A stretch of DNA of 64,000 bases from positions 1,536,291 to 1,600,290 of the forward strand of contig KK106985.1 in NCBI GenBank assembly GCA_000611775.1, given 5' to 3'. This DNA comes from Umbilicaria muhlenbergii (lineage: Eukaryota; Ascomycota; Lecanoromycetes; Umbilicariales; Umbilicariaceae). Positions 1-12,600 of this stretch are shown here, one piece after another (the first letter of the stretch is position 1; every line of letters starts with the position of its first letter). Under the pieces are notes generated by a model. The model made no database searches, was not told where the DNA came from, and saw nothing but the letters and a program-made list of their open reading frames with translations. The position numbers and the translations under genes are program-made.

Positions 1-2180
1 AGTGCGGTTGATTACTTCTCTCACCACCGTATTGTGGTATATCATTCATCTTCGCCTTCTTCTGCGGCGTTGAACTTGTGAGGGAAGCGGAGCTGAAGCG
101 CTTCTTACCAGAGCGTGGAGCAGGGGTCGGTGTACAGGGCTTCTCATCGTCAGAGCTCAAACTGATCGGTTGGATATGTCCTCGGCTCGAGGTCGGGATA
201 CCCTCGTTCAAGTCAGGGGTTTGCTGGAATGACGGAACTTTCGAGCGGTTGGGGGGTTCGGATCTATCTCTAACTAACAGGGTCGGTTGTGATTCGGCCA
301 TTAATTTCCGGAACTGTAGGGCCAGGTTCATCCACGTCTTCTGGAAGGGAAAGAGGTGCGATCCTCCATCCATGTGTAGTTCGAGCTCATGGGCGAACGT
401 GGTCAGTTCCCGCATCAAGATCGCTGGAAGATTCCCAGCTGGGGGCTCGGGCAACTCAGCCAGCTTTGCGTCGATCGTCAAGGCTTTCTTCGAAACCTGC
501 TCCGTAATGCGGGGAAGACTGTACACCGAGGGCCACGAGTCAGTGACGTTCGATAGAGATGTGGAAGACTAGGGAGTCATGATTAGGTTACCTCTTCAGA
601 ATTTGGTCTGTAAGCATCTTCGATAGAACGCTCTGTAACCGCTTGGTTCCACATCGATCGCGGTATGTTGCCAATGTGGTTGCCCAGGGTTCTTCCCTGG
701 CAAAAAAGTCATCCTCCTCGATACGGGCTGTGGCATGATCAACATCCGGATCTGGGTTGTTCTTTACGACATGATAATCAAAGCCTAGCTGGAAGCGTTC
801 CCCATCAAGGATGTCTTTCCACTGTTCATAGGATTCAGTCGGCTGCAGCAGGTCAGGCTTGGTGAGCACCCCTTTCACACGTTAGCTCCAGCTGTTCCAA
901 AACAATGAGGACTAAGCTTCAACTAACCAATAGTCCTCTCTTGTGCCCCAGCTTCCTTCACAAGACGGGCCGCGCTCGAATTGGCAGCATCATTAGTCAT
1001 TGGTAGGGCCAGAAGGTTGAGACAATCCTCGCCACGGACGTATTCTTTGACCAGATTCTTGACCAGATCAACCAGATAACGGTCATTCTCCTGATCCAAC
1101 TTCGTGTAAGCGTATGAGACTTTGAAAGACTGAGTAACACTTACCACTTCCGCAACGTTGATGACGCCTGGCAGATCATAGAAAGCGAGGTTGGGCAAAC
1201 CTGGTCCTGAGATCTGAGCCTGGTCAGCTTTTCAACAAGACGAGCTTGGGCATTGCAGCACCTACATCGAGTCGGACTACATTGGGACTGAATTTGACTT
1301 GCATGTTCGGATTAGTGTTTGCATTTCTCCCCGGCATATAGAGCTCAAATGGCATGCTAGGGTTTAGAATAGCAAGTTGCGCCCAGTACAGGACATCTTG
1401 CACTTCGTCCTTAGTGTAGACTGTCGCAAAAGCAAAATTCTCCGGGTGCTGTTCAATCCACGGCCCTAGTGGATGGGCTTTAGTTGCACCAGATTTGATA
1501 GAGGCGGCTCTTGCAATAGGCGGTGTGGTAGGATTGTCATCGGCGAACTCTTTGGCTTGTACGCACTGATACATATATCTCTTGAACAGAGATACTTCGC
1601 ACACCCATGGTTGGCTCGTATCGGAATTGTCGGCCATGTTTATTTCCAGGGGACACTACCAAGCCGAGCATTTAGTACACAGAACCCAAAAACGATATCT
1701 TGACATACTCTGGTACAGCACCCAGATTTTCTCGGGACTTTGATCCCGCTAAGGTTGAACGTCAGTAAATTACAGAGCAAACCCCGGTTGTGGATCAAAT
1801 ACCTTATGCCCTCTATAAGGGACGACTTTCCCGTACTCTGATCCCCGACTACAGCGATCTTCGGCAATGGGTCGACGAGACCTTCAACTCCAAGATTCCG
1901 CAGACCTTGGATGCCTTTGATAAGCTTCCTCACCCCTCTTCCAACGATATGTAAGCCGTGATCCGTATATTCAGATGAGAAGGTGTGAGCCTCTTCGCCG
2001 TCCGGTGCAGCTCCGGGATTCAAATGGTGACCGAGTTGCGATTGATCTTAAGAACAAAGGTCAACCATGAGCGGTTCACTTCAATGTGCAGCAGAACATC
2101 AACATACTGGTAGATAGCTCAGAAACTTTGGCGGCATCGCCAGCAAAGGTGGTGTCGCTACTAGCTGCAGTGTCATCCAT
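1..2180 (-). CDS. Dynamin-superfamily GTPase (3' end beyond window)
   Basis: Large GTPase of the dynamin/Mx type, which bind membranes or filaments and couple GTP hydrolysis to remodelling. Exons joined in phase: 2180-2108, 2046-1803, 1748-1709, 1655-1266, 1213-1145, 1099-928, 871-592, and 518 running past base 1. The joined protein shows G1 GDQSTGKSS (about residues 92-100), the dynamin hallmark KVPRKSGCCTR, G3 DLPG (262-265) and G4 TKPD (333-336). The last visible part holds helical stalk sequence, then a Ser/Pro/Lys-rich stretch, so the GTPase-effector region is expected off the window. The start is the ATG opening MDDTAASSD; an in-frame upstream extension exists but lacks support. One exon is only 40 nt and one intron only 45 nt. 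Such Mx-like dynamins are common in filamentous fungi; the exact cellular role is unknown. Confidence 0.88.
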
Positions 2181-4036
2181 GGCAACTTCGGAGATTGCTA
2201 TTGTATCGCCTGAGCTCGGGGGGTGTGTCTGAGCATAATGCGCTAGCCCAGTCATGAGCTTCATTGTGCGAGAGCGCAATTTGAGCTGGATATCGGCGAG
2301 GACTATATGTGAGACGAGAAGGTTCAGGATGGCAGATAGTGAAAGAGGTCTTTGCTCTAGAAGTGTTTCCTTTAGTTTCTAGAAATTGCAAGTACAACCT
2401 ATCAAGAGGCACTCCACAAAGTATCACGTCAAAGACAGAAGACCTTGAAGAGCAGGGCTGCACTGGGAAACATATACGAGCACAGAGAAAACCCAAATAG
2501 CCACATATTCGACTTGTATACGTATGAAGGGTACTTACTAGAAAACGTCGACACTGTAGACACGAGATCTGTGGTAGCAAAGGGTGAATAGAGTCCGCGC
2601 CGCTGAACTTATCAAGATCGAGGAAGGTTTTGATATTAGCAATTGATACGGTTACCGCAGTAAGCGAATGGAAAGATGAATTTGAGCGCCGTAGACTGGT
2701 AGTTTTGGATAAGGTAGAATGTGCCGGAAGAGTCAGTGTTGGGTCAAGCAGCCAACATTAGGTCAAGCCAGGCAAGACAAGGATGGTGCGATTCGGCCCG
2801 CAAATCAACAGGAGCTGCGCAGCAGATACAGTGGATTATTGCGCTGTAGTATTCTGATTGATGTATCGTAGCAGTACGAGCAGCACCCCCTACTTATATC
2901 ATAATAGATTTTCCTACCCAGCTTCCGGGAGTAACAGTTCATTCTTAGTATCACTGGCCTGGAACTCGACATCTTTCGCACCATCAAGGCAGCTCGCGTT
3001 CATCATATCAATCTACGCGTAGAGTGGTCTTCGTGTGTCCCAATCAAATCACATTCATGATGTGATGTTCAGGCATGATGCACAACCCACGGATGGGACT
3101 TGAGAGATGCGGGCTCGGCTACGCTAAAACACGGTTTATTTCAACGTCTTCACTGTTTTCTCCACTGACAGCTCTGCATGCACTGTGCACCTCTGTGAGC
3201 TTTTACAATGTGATCGCCAATTTCTGGGTGACGAGGCTTGCATGGTCTGAGACGATGCCCCGCTCACCTGAGCAACTCATTTCACGCAAGCTTACAGAAT
3301 TAAGTGGTATCTATCACTGATACCTCACATCTGGGGACACTTGCGATGTGAACTCTTGTATTCCACGCAAACAACAAGACCATGATCAGCGACCAAAGCG
3401 CAGCGCTTGCATCTTAGCTGATGCAGTCCTCCCAAATGGATTTCCCCGATTGTTAGATTGGTTGAATCGATCGCCCCTGAGAGCGATGTTGCCAGACTTG
3501 TTCAACAGTGACATGGGAAATGCTGCTGGCGCTGTCCTAAGTACCTGTGCTTTCTGTTTTGGGGCGTGAGATCTCCTCCTCTGTTTGCCTCCCACTCTGG
3601 TTTGCTCTCTCATGGACGTGAGGACTTCTTCTTTGTAACCGCCGTAAACGTGCTTGACGTGATTTGCATGTTTTGATGCGTTGGAGGGATTGAGTGGTCG
3701 AGTCTCAAAGCAATTCCAAGGGGCAAGATCAAGATGCCTACAACCAAACTTCGGACAGCCGCGTCACTAAGGACCATGCGTTATTGATGAAAACACTGTC
3801 TGCCCATTGATTGGGATCTAGAAAGTGGCGATGTATTTGATGTTACTAATTGATGGGCTAGTTCTATTCGGACCCGTACTCGTACAATCAATACTGGTAG
3901 CTAAGCGAATACCGCTTGCTATTCTTCAAACAACCTCAGCGCCAACCATGCCGCTGAAACGATCTCTCGCCGAGTCCCCGCTAGGTCTAGGGAATCCGTT
4001 GGACTGCCCACTCCCCCTGTTCACCAAGTCGTGATT
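2181..4036. other. Intergenic, no recognisable gene
   Basis: Holds the 5' flank of the dynamin-type gene and the 3' flank of COX15. Short ORFs at 3348-3569 (+) and 3386-3613 (-) overlap each other and show no domain, introns or homology I recognise. There is a small imprecise repeat of GGTCAAGC near 2725-2770. Nothing else is supported. Confidence 0.6.
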
Positions 4037-5631
4037 CTATCGGCCAGTCCGGCCCTGTATCCCACTTGCGGCATCCTTCCTCATGTTTACAACGCTTGGA
4101 CTCCTAGGTCCGCTTCTCAAGGGCGCGGCTTGGGCATTTGTCAACCGCTGTGCGACCAGCTTCGATGCCCGCCCTGGCACCCAAACCCTGCCGCCAAGTA
4201 TGACTACAGAAGTCAGGAGTGCCAGACTGCCCGCTTGATGCGCCGATGCTAGTGGCAAAGGCACAAGATATATCAGTGTGCTAATGCCGAGTGCAACCTG
4301 CAGACACACAAAACCCACAACGCCGTGCATACCCTTCTTCGCTGCTGCAGGTAACATCTTCCTGAGAGTCGGTGAAAACTTGGTATAGGCCCAAAGTGTC
4401 ATAATAGACGTGAAAGTGGTAGTTGCCAAGATTCTGTGATCTAGTTGCACGAGCGAAGGGTTCTCCAACATGTTGCGCCACCAAAGGTCGCTATTGTCTG
4501 CGGTATGGGAGTAGAAATCCGAGAACAGCTCTGATTTAGGAGGTGTAAGCCCCAAGCCCATCATTGGAAACTCGTTGTATATCAAGCCAGCATCTAGTCC
4601 TGCAACAAGCCCTCCCGACATCGCGGTACAGAAGACTAGAACCGCCAAGCCCGCTACTGAACGACGGAATATCTTCAGTTCTGGGCTTCTGAGTATGGAC
4701 AGGGTCTTCCCCGCCGCAGTAGGGTCTGCCAGAAGTCTGTGGGCTCGTAGAATAGACAGTCCATTCCATAGCATGGCGGTATAACATATGAACGCCGTGC
4801 CTAGATGAGCTGTCAGTCGGTACTGGCTGACCCGCGGCTGGCTTCCAGGTGCGAAGAGGTCGTCTTTGAGTCCTGATTTCACCATCCACCACCCCAGGAA
4901 TCCTTGAAAGCCTATCAAGCTAACAATACCAATTATTTTCCCAGCCATGGGTGCAGAAACCTTCCGTCGTGCGATGAAGTAGATCGATGGTATGAGGAAC
5001 GAAAGACCAACAAAACGGCCCCAGATGCGATGTGTCCACTCCATGTAATAGATTGACTTGAACTCGTCAAGATTCATGTTCGGATTGAGCATCTTGTACT
5101 CTGGTGATGATTGGTATTTTGCGAACTCAGATTGCCAATCGGCGGCGCTAGTGGGTGGTATGGAGCCAGTAACTGGCTTCCATTCCGTGATACTCAGACT
5201 ATGCAGCATCAGTTATGTAGCATCCAGATGGCACTGGATAGTGCAGACCCAGATTCTGTAAGTCTCGTGAGACCTCCGAATACCACGATGCCAAAGACGC
5301 TTGCTGCACTACCCAGAAGCCAGTACGCCACTACCTTGTCACTTGTCTCCTGGAAGAACGACGATCTTGCTGAGGTCCTCGTCCTCTCTGCTTTTTGACT
5401 GATCGACTTGCTCAGGGAAGAGAGAGTTGAGGGGCCTACCGAAGGCGATGCAACCGCATCACTGCTGGAGGCAATAGTACGGCGAGTAGAAGACCTGAAA
5501 GCATTCAAGTATGGGGTCATAGGTCGCCCTTTCGGCACGGTGCGCGAGCATTGTGAACAGGAAAAGAATTGCTTCGATAATCTCGGCGCCGCTCTCCTGA
5601 GTGCAGGAAAAGCGCTGAAGATTGAAGCCAT
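4037..5631 (-). CDS. COX15: Heme A synthase COX15, mitochondrial
   Basis: Converts heme O to heme A in the mitochondrial inner membrane, needed to build cytochrome c oxidase. Two exons, 5631-5249 and 5198-4037, with a 50-nt intron, give 514 aa, close to the usual 450-510. The N-terminus is Arg/Ser-rich and looks like a mitochondrial presequence; hydrophobic segments start at VVAYWLLGSAASVFGIVVFGG. The conserved histidine environments of the CtaA/Cox15 family are present: EWTHRIWGR, LTAHLGTAFICY, QLDHRILA and LASAHQAG. The start ATG (MASIFSAFPAL) is the first in-frame ATG; the frame opens upstream only through a TTG. It is transcribed away from the keto-acid dehydrogenase gene. The C-terminal 50 residues after the last membrane span are variable and low complexity. 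Confidence 0.95.
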
Positions 5632-5817
5632 GGATCTGGCGTACAATGAAGCTCACGAAAGTGTAAGTTCAAAAAACGCATCGAACCATCATCATCGGAA
5701 GCAACTTCAGAGAACGCCGACGCTAAGCGCTCTTACCCCGGATTCTTGTCAACGTGCCCTCGCTGTCTGCTTTCATTCTTGCGCATCAGCAATGATCGTT
5801 GAAGAGTATCTACAGCC
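5632..5817. promoter_or_regulatory. Bidirectional promoter between COX15 and the BCKDH E1-beta gene
   Basis: Only 186 bp separate the two start codons, so both 5' UTRs and promoters must share this DNA. Both products go to mitochondria. No TATA box is evident. Shared control is an inference from spacing. Confidence 0.6.
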
Positions 5818-7112
5818 ATGAGCGTCCTTGCGCGCTCACTGCGGCAGCGAAGCAGGTTACGTCCACTACTACGAAGTCCTCTACTATCAGTGTACCAGCG
5901 ACCCTATTCCTCCCACCCCCCCAAAGCCCGTCTCAACGTACCCCACGACTACTCCTCACACCCCCTCCTCCATCAATCATCGTCCTCCCTTTATGCGTCC
6001 TGCCCAGAACTCCCCCAAAACAGTCCCACCACCCGCCTCAACCTCTTCCAATCCGTCAATGCTGCCCTCTCCCATACCCTCCAGTCCTCTCCCACAACAC
6101 TCGTCTTCGGCGAAGACGTCGCATTTGGCGGTGTGTTCCGGTGTACCAGCAACCTGTCTACATCCTTTGGCTCTGAGCGCGTCTTCAACACGCCTCTATC
6201 TGAACAAGGCATTGTAGGATTTGCTATCGGCTGCGCGGCGCAAGGCATGAGACCCATAGCCGAGATACAGTTTGCTGATTATGTGTATCCGGCATTCGAT
6301 CAGTTGGTTAATGAGGCGGCGAAATGGAGATTCAGGGAAGGGGATACTGGTGGTGAGATAGGTGGGCTGGTGGTTAGGATGCCGTGCGGCGGGGTGGGAC
6401 ATGGGGCTTTGTATGTAAAATGAAACTTCTATAGGTTATGTAGAACGCTGATCGTAAAACAGATATCACTCGCAATCGCCTGAGTCGCTGTTCACTCATG
6501 TCCCTGGTCTACGGGTAGTAATGCCTCGCTCGCCCTCTCAGGCAAAAGGTCTCCTATTGGCCTCCATCGCGTGCAACGATCCTGTCATCTTCCTCGAACC
6601 CAAGGTATTATACCGCGCGGCTGTAGAGCAGGTCCCTACAGAAGCCTATGAGCTCCCTTTGTCGAAGGCTGAGGTCCTGAAAGAGGGCAAAGACGTGACA
6701 ATCATATCCTACGGGCATCCGCTCTATACCTGCTCTTCAGCCATTGCGGTCGCAGAGAAGGACTTCGATATTAGTGTGGAGCTGATCGATCTAAGAACCA
6801 TCTACCCGTGGGATAGGCCAACGGTGCTGGAGAGCGTGCAGAAGACTGGAAGGGCGATTGTGGTGCATGAGAGCATGGTGAACGCTGGTGTGGGCGCCGA
6901 GGTGGCTGCTACTATCCAAGAAGGCGTTTTCCTGAGGCTTGAGGCCCCAGTACAAAGGGTCGCGGGATGGAGTACGCATATGGGTTTGGTGTATGAGAAA
7001 TTCAATATACCGGACGTTGCACGTAAGTCCCTTGTCCCGTCTGCAGAGCTGATCGACTAATACATGCTTCTTAGGGGTGTATGATGCCATCCGTAAAGCT
7101 ATAGAATATTAA
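5818..7112 (+). CDS. 2-oxoisovalerate dehydrogenase E1 subunit beta, mitochondrial
   Basis: Beta subunit of the thiamine-dependent E1 of the branched-chain 2-oxo-acid dehydrogenase complex, acting on the keto acids of Leu, Ile and Val in the matrix. Exons 5818-6410, 6463-7022 and 7075-7112 give 396 aa, the normal size. The first 40 residues are Arg/Ser/Leu-rich with no acid, a typical presequence. Transketolase pyrimidine-binding domain signatures follow: [28 protein letters not shown] and [17 protein letters not shown]; the C-terminal transketolase domain carries [13 protein letters not shown] and [17 protein letters not shown]. The last coding exon is just 38 nt ([12 protein letters not shown]). 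The E1-alpha and E2 partners are not in the window. It diverges from COX15. Confidence 0.94.
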
Positions 7113-8144
7113 TTCCATGCTTCTAGCTATTGCGGGCGTTTGCCATACCTTTGCTGTAGACATCAGTTACTCTCCACCCGTTCGAAGCATGTACCAACCT
7201 TCAACAAGAACCCCACTCCCATCGGTCAACCACTTTCATGAAGCATCCCTAATCTCCCAATATCCGACGAGTTATGCGGCTAATGGTGATGGTGTTCGTT
7301 TACCTCGGGGCAAAACAGTCCAATAAGGATCGAATATCGGAAGAATGAACTTAAGCGTACTAGGCCAAATGCTGACGACAAGTCTATTGCATGCCTAGCC
7401 TAGGAATGAAAGGTATGAGTATCGGCTATAAGTCATGAACAGAGGGGAAACAGCCACCAGGCGTATGTGCAAAATAAGTGGCAGTCTTCAGCTGGGGCCC
7501 CTCGTGATATAACAATAGCGAGAGTAATGTACCTAAATCCATGAATTGAATTAGCTGGTCCTCAAATCTATTAAGTGGTTCAGGGGACCTTCAGCTGAGG
7601 ATTGCCACTTTGTACTCACGCCTGTCAGTTGACTTTCGCCGAGTCTCGTGGTGGGGTCACCTCCCTTCTATTCATGCCTTATGTCTCATACTCTTCCGAC
7701 GTCGTGTGCACTATGTACCCCTTTGGTGATGGGTGGGGTTTTAAGATGAACGTGTAGAGAATTAAGCTAGGGCCTAAAGTGACTGAGCTGAGGAATAGAA
7801 GGTGGCGAGGTAGAAGGATCTTGCAATATAATCATTCTTCAAAAGGTGATAATGATTCAACGGCAGTGATGTCTGATGCTTGCGGTGCGACGGTCTTTTG
7901 CTCGGTGCTGGACAACTAAAGCTCTACAGCTTTAGGACCTTGTGGCTCGGCCATTGAGTCTTTGTATGTCGGAAGAAGGGGAGATTCGATAGGAAACATT
8001 TTTGCTTACTTCTAGTTTCAAAGATCCAGATTCCGTAAGGAAGGTGCAAGATACCAATGTCAGGGCGCACCTGCCTTACCATTACGTATGACAGGAATTT
8101 GAGCTGTGACCGCGGCCTTGCGTGCCATACTTTTGAGCTCGTAT
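7113..8144. other. Intergenic, no gene except a small inverted-repeat element
   Basis: Between the E1-beta gene and the BTB relic. Apart from the foldback element at 7476-7610 I see no coding pattern, RNA gene or repeat here. Confidence 0.6.
7476..7610. mobile_element. MITE-like element with ~28-bp terminal inverted repeats
   Basis: The 135-bp stretch begins AAGTGGCAGTCTTCAGCTG (7476 on) and ends with its inverted partner, whose reverse complement reads AAGTGGCAATCCTCAGCTG. The match continues into the CCCC that follows, about 28 bp with few mismatches and one gap. There is no coding capacity, and the ends are fully inverted, as in miniature inverted-repeat transposable elements. A clear target-site duplication is not visible (flanks CAAAAT and TGTACT), so it may be old. 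No second copy was noticed in this window. Family unassigned. Confidence 0.5.
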
Positions 8145-8335
8145 TCAGTCCTTCGAAACGTCCAGCCATATCCGCCCAGAGTATCTCTCCTCCCATGACC
8201 AAATTACCTCACAAAGTCCTTCCCCAGTACACTCATATTGCTTGAAAATTCCCATCAGCAGTTTAATATGACCTCGCGCGTGCATACTTTAGTAGCCTCT
8301 TGAAGTTCAGTACAAGCTATCGGCGGACGCCAGGT
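8145..8335 (-). pseudogene. Decayed partial tandem copy of the BTB gene 3' end
   Basis: This stretch aligns by eye with the last ~200 coding bases of the adjacent BTB gene (about 8395-8600), in the same orientation and offset by about 245 bp. Shared blocks include ATCCGCCCAGAGT versus CTCCGCCCAGAGT, CTTCACAAAG versus CCTCACAAAG, CATATTGCT, CTCGCGCGT and CTTGAAGT. The copy has scattered substitutions and no open frame across it. Only the 3' end is retained, so it was either a partial duplication or a full copy now mostly lost. Confidence 0.6.
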
Positions 8336-8390
8336 ATATGATATTAGAACCCCATTGAAAATCAGTTCCAATTTTTCCTTCTTCTCTAGC

Positions 8391-9330
8391 TCATGTCCAA
8401 TCTTCCCAAAAGTCTGCCCATCTCCGCCCAGAGTCCTTGTCCCTCTCACAATCAAACAACTTCACAAAGCCTTCCCCGGTACACCCATATTGCTCGAAAA
8501 CTTCTGTCGCCAGTTCGTACAACATCTCGCGCGTACAAACTAACTTCGATAATCCCTTGAAGTCCAAGATACAAGTTACCGGCGGATTCCAGATTTTGCA
8601 AGGAAGAGCCACATTCTCTACGAGAAATGTGACTATGTAGGCGGTAATGAGTAGGCGCAAGACATTCCCCAGGAGGGTTTCTCGGTATACAGTCTCAATA
8701 GAGAAATTCAAGGCTGGCTGGCGGCGCAAGAAATAGTCGTAGATTAGATTGATGATGTCCAATTGGAACTCGCGGCTGTCGAGTCTCTCACCAAGGACGT
8801 AGAGTTGTTGGAGACAAAGAATGTCGGCTTCAGCGAATTCGACAAGACGGGATGGTGAACGTAGTAGACAATTTTCCCAACTTATCAAACCGGAGACCAA
8901 CCAATCCATCCAAAATGCGAAGATATCCGGATCTTCCTCTGGAAAATGTACTTTCTTTTCATATGCTCCTTTGAAGTAGCCTCGAAGGGCAGCTGAGAAG
9001 AAGCGTGATTTTTCACAAAGCGTCCTTTCTGGCACAAACCAGCGTCTTTGGTGCTTTGCTCCGACGACTACTTCAATATCCCCTGCTCTTCTCCGGGGAT
9101 CATTGTAGAATGACTGTCGAAAGCCAAACAATGTTTTCGGAAGAGCCCAGGATTTTGGGTAACATGGCGATATGGTCACATCAACATCCTCTCCATTGTC
9201 TTTCAAACTCCTTAGAGGTCATCAGCAAGCAAGAACGTTTTCTCTGGGACCTTGGTGATGCAAAAGCTCACCATGCAGCGAAAGCGCCTATAAGCTTATC
9301 CAAAGCATCTTCGAAACCATTGTCGTCCAT
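8391..9330 (-). CDS. BTB/POZ domain protein
   Basis: Small fungal protein with an N-terminal BTB fold, a protein-interaction module that often dimerises or binds cullin-3; its partner is unknown. Exons 9330-9272 and 9210-8391, with a 61-nt intron, give 292 aa. The BTB core runs over about residues 60-125: GDIEVVVGAKH, WFVPERTLCEKSRFF, ALRGYFKGAYEKKVHFP and FAFWMDWLVSG match the usual strand-helix pattern. The following helices (LYVLGERLDSREFQ, IINLIYDYF) are those seen after BTB in this large ascomycete family. The start MDDNGFEDALDK is supported by the in-phase splice. The gene is followed at once by a degraded copy of its own 3' end. Confidence 0.82.
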
Positions 9331-9668
9331 TGTGTAGCCAGTACACAGAGTACAGTGTCATACGGGGTTAAGTGACGGTGCGAACGGGGGATAATAGAGG
9401 TCGAAAAGGGCTGCAGGCGATGACAGTAGAGACCTTAAGCAAGTGTTCTAGGTTCAATGTGGGACCTAGAAAAATGTTACCAAGCAATTATTATCGCGAC
9501 AACAGTGAATGGATTCAACACTCAACCTGGCTCGCTTCCATATCAGATAACACAACGGCAGAAAAAGCCCAACCTCTTTCATTTCCAACCTTCATTTCCC
9601 ACACCTTTCGAAAAACCAAACCTCATCACTACCACATCAACCATTGCGGACAGTATCTTGGAACATCG

Positions 9669-12600
9669 ATGACATTGCTTCAGTCAAATCCCTCGAAGGT
9701 CCCCGAGACCATTACCACAACAGTGCAGAGCTTGACGGCATTACCGGAAACCAAAATGGGCAATATAGCCACCTTTGTTCGAGGAAAGCTCTTCGCATCT
9801 GTCCCCAACATCATCTCCCTCCACCCTGAACTGTCCACGTTGATCAGCACCTTGAAGACTACCTCGCGCTACCTCTGTGAATCCATCTACAGTTTCACCC
9901 TGTGCAGGCTAATCATCGATCTGCTTACCGTTGCATCCAACTTCATCACCAACATGGATCCCGCCTTCAAAGCTGTCTTTGGCCTCGTCGTATACCTCTT
10001 TGGAGGTATTCCGGTCACATACGCTGTCGATTCAGCCTATTATTGGCTTGGCTTCCACAATGGCCTTCAGCTTCCAACAGCCAGTGAATTCTGCAAAGAC
10101 CTTCGCTTCCAGGCTCATTACAACAGACATCTTCTAACATACCCGGAAGAGCTCCAACACACTTGGTGTCTGGGTGAGCAAGAAGGAGTTCGTTGTAGGC
10201 CACTGTTCTTGTACTCTTTAGAGGTGAGTCATGCAATTCATATAATGAGCGGCTTGTCAACTGACGAACAACAAAGCGTACCCGATATCACATCACGCAA
10301 TTCTTGTGCACCGTCCTCCTAATTGGCCTCTTGGTGTTGCTTACCCGGCTCCGATGCGACCGGACAACAACCTCAGCAGCGGCATCAGATTTGGATCCGG
10401 CTCCGGCTACAAGGTCCACCTCGGTTACCCATGCCGACATTGGTGTCTCTGATTCCGGTCGTGGAATCTCTTGGTTTGGTTCCATTAGGGAATTCTTCGA
10501 TAGACCGTCTAGCAAGGACGTTGAAATTATCATACAGCAGCTGGCTGATGAGAAAGACCGCATACATATGGAGGATCTAGCCAAGGCTGAAAAGTCGTGC
10601 AAAGTTAGACCCCCACTCCGCTGTAAAACGTTGCTAATGAGAACCGCAGACAAAGCTCGAAGCTATGAAATACGAATACCAGATGCTTGTCAGCAGCAGA
10701 GACGCTGAGCTAGAACGCATTGTTGGAGACTTGGAGAACGATCTCAAAGAGCAGCGGCTGGCTACCCTGGAGTGGAAGGTAGGCATCTCAAAGATGAATG
10801 CCATGGTCACGATTGGAACGAATTTGCTCACACGAGATAGACTAAAGCAAGCAAGCCTTGCAATACACGTTCGCACATAAGATATGGATCGGCTTGCAGA
10901 GACTGTGTTCAAAAGGCAAAATTCCCGGAGTACGAAGTGGGATGCGAACGAATGATTGCGGAAACCAAGCAGCGTAGTCAAGAGGAACCGAAGCAAGCTC
11001 CATCGCAGCGACCGAAAATGCAACCATCGACCGTCATAATAGTAAGTGCAGTCATAGAAGACATGAGACTTTTCCTTGACGTACGACTACAGACAAGTCA
11101 GCCATCCACAGAGGAGCAAGCTTTGCGGCAACGCGTACACGAGTTGGAGGATCAGATAAAGAATGCCACAACGAACACCACATCTCAGTTGGAAATCGGC
11201 TTCAAGACCGCCAAAGACCAACTCGAAACAAAGCACCTTAAAAATACGGATTTGAGGGCCAAGGTGTCTAGGCTTGAGAGCATGGTCGAGGACATGAAGA
11301 CTGAACTCACGCATGCGAAAACGTGTAAGGCGGATTTGGCAAGTAACGCGGCTACTCATGAGCAAAACGTCCGGGCGAATGCTGAGACGATCGCCACTCT
11401 CACGGCACAAGTCAACCAAAAGGAAGTTGACCTCCGCACGAAGGAAGTAGAGGTAGCCCAAGCGGCATCAAACCACGCAGCTATGATGCAGGAGATCCAG
11501 CTTTACAAAACAGAAAAAGATCTTATACACAGATATTGCACAGAGCTTAGGGAAGAGAATGAACAGTACCAGGCAGACCGCGAAGGACTAAAGAATATGT
11601 ACGATGAACTGGTGAAGAAGTACGAAGAGCTCGACCACAAATACTGGGCGAAGGAGGGAGAATATTGCTGCCTAGACAGCTTGAACGATCAACAACAGGA
11701 AAAGGCCAGGGTAGATCTCGAAGAGCTCGACAATACACACAAGGCACAACTCGACGAGCTCAAACGCAACCACAGGGCACAATTCAACAAGCTCAAACAG
11801 AACCACAAGGCACAACTCAATAAGCTCAACCAGAACCGCAACGCGCGACTCGATAAGCTCAAAAAGAACCACAAGGCAAATTTACAGAAGCTTATCAAGA
11901 TATACACTACTAAAGGGCAAAGAGACATAACGATTCTCGGCCAATATCAAATCGAGAATGGCAATCTCGACCGTCAGCTGCAACAGGCGCTGGCTGACAA
12001 GAAGGCCCTGCATAAAGAGATCGGCCGTTTACGGAATGACACTGGGGACAGAATGGACGAGACAGGAGACAACACATGGGTGCAGAGGGCATCAGAGGCT
12101 GAGATGTTGCTCAAGACTCGGGATCTCCAAGTTAAAACTTTGGAGCGCAAGGTGAGGGAGCTGGAACGGGACGGTCCTGGGAAAACCCCGGTACCGCTTC
12201 CGCAGCCCAGAGTGATGCAGCCACTGCGCGCCTCCAACAATTCCCCCCTCTCAAGCGTCGCCTCCAACAATCCTGCCGTCTCAAGCGTCGCCTCCAACAA
12301 TCCCGTCGTCTCAAGCGTCGCCTCGAACGCGTCTCCAAGCCCTGCAGCAAGGAGGCTGGAATTTGCTCATATGGACGAGGCCAGAGTCAGAAAAGAAGTG
12401 AACTCATACGTTCAAAACGCGCTGGACTCGGTGGTACGGTGGAACAAGACCTGCTTTGCTGGGTCGGTGGGGGCTGAGAAGGTGGTGAAGCACTTCGCCA
12501 CGATGCTCGCGAACTGGGAATATCTGCAAGAGGATATGATCCAGGACGAGAAGCTGTTGCGGGCGGTGAAGGGGGTTGTGGCCCTTGAGGGCAAATGGAC

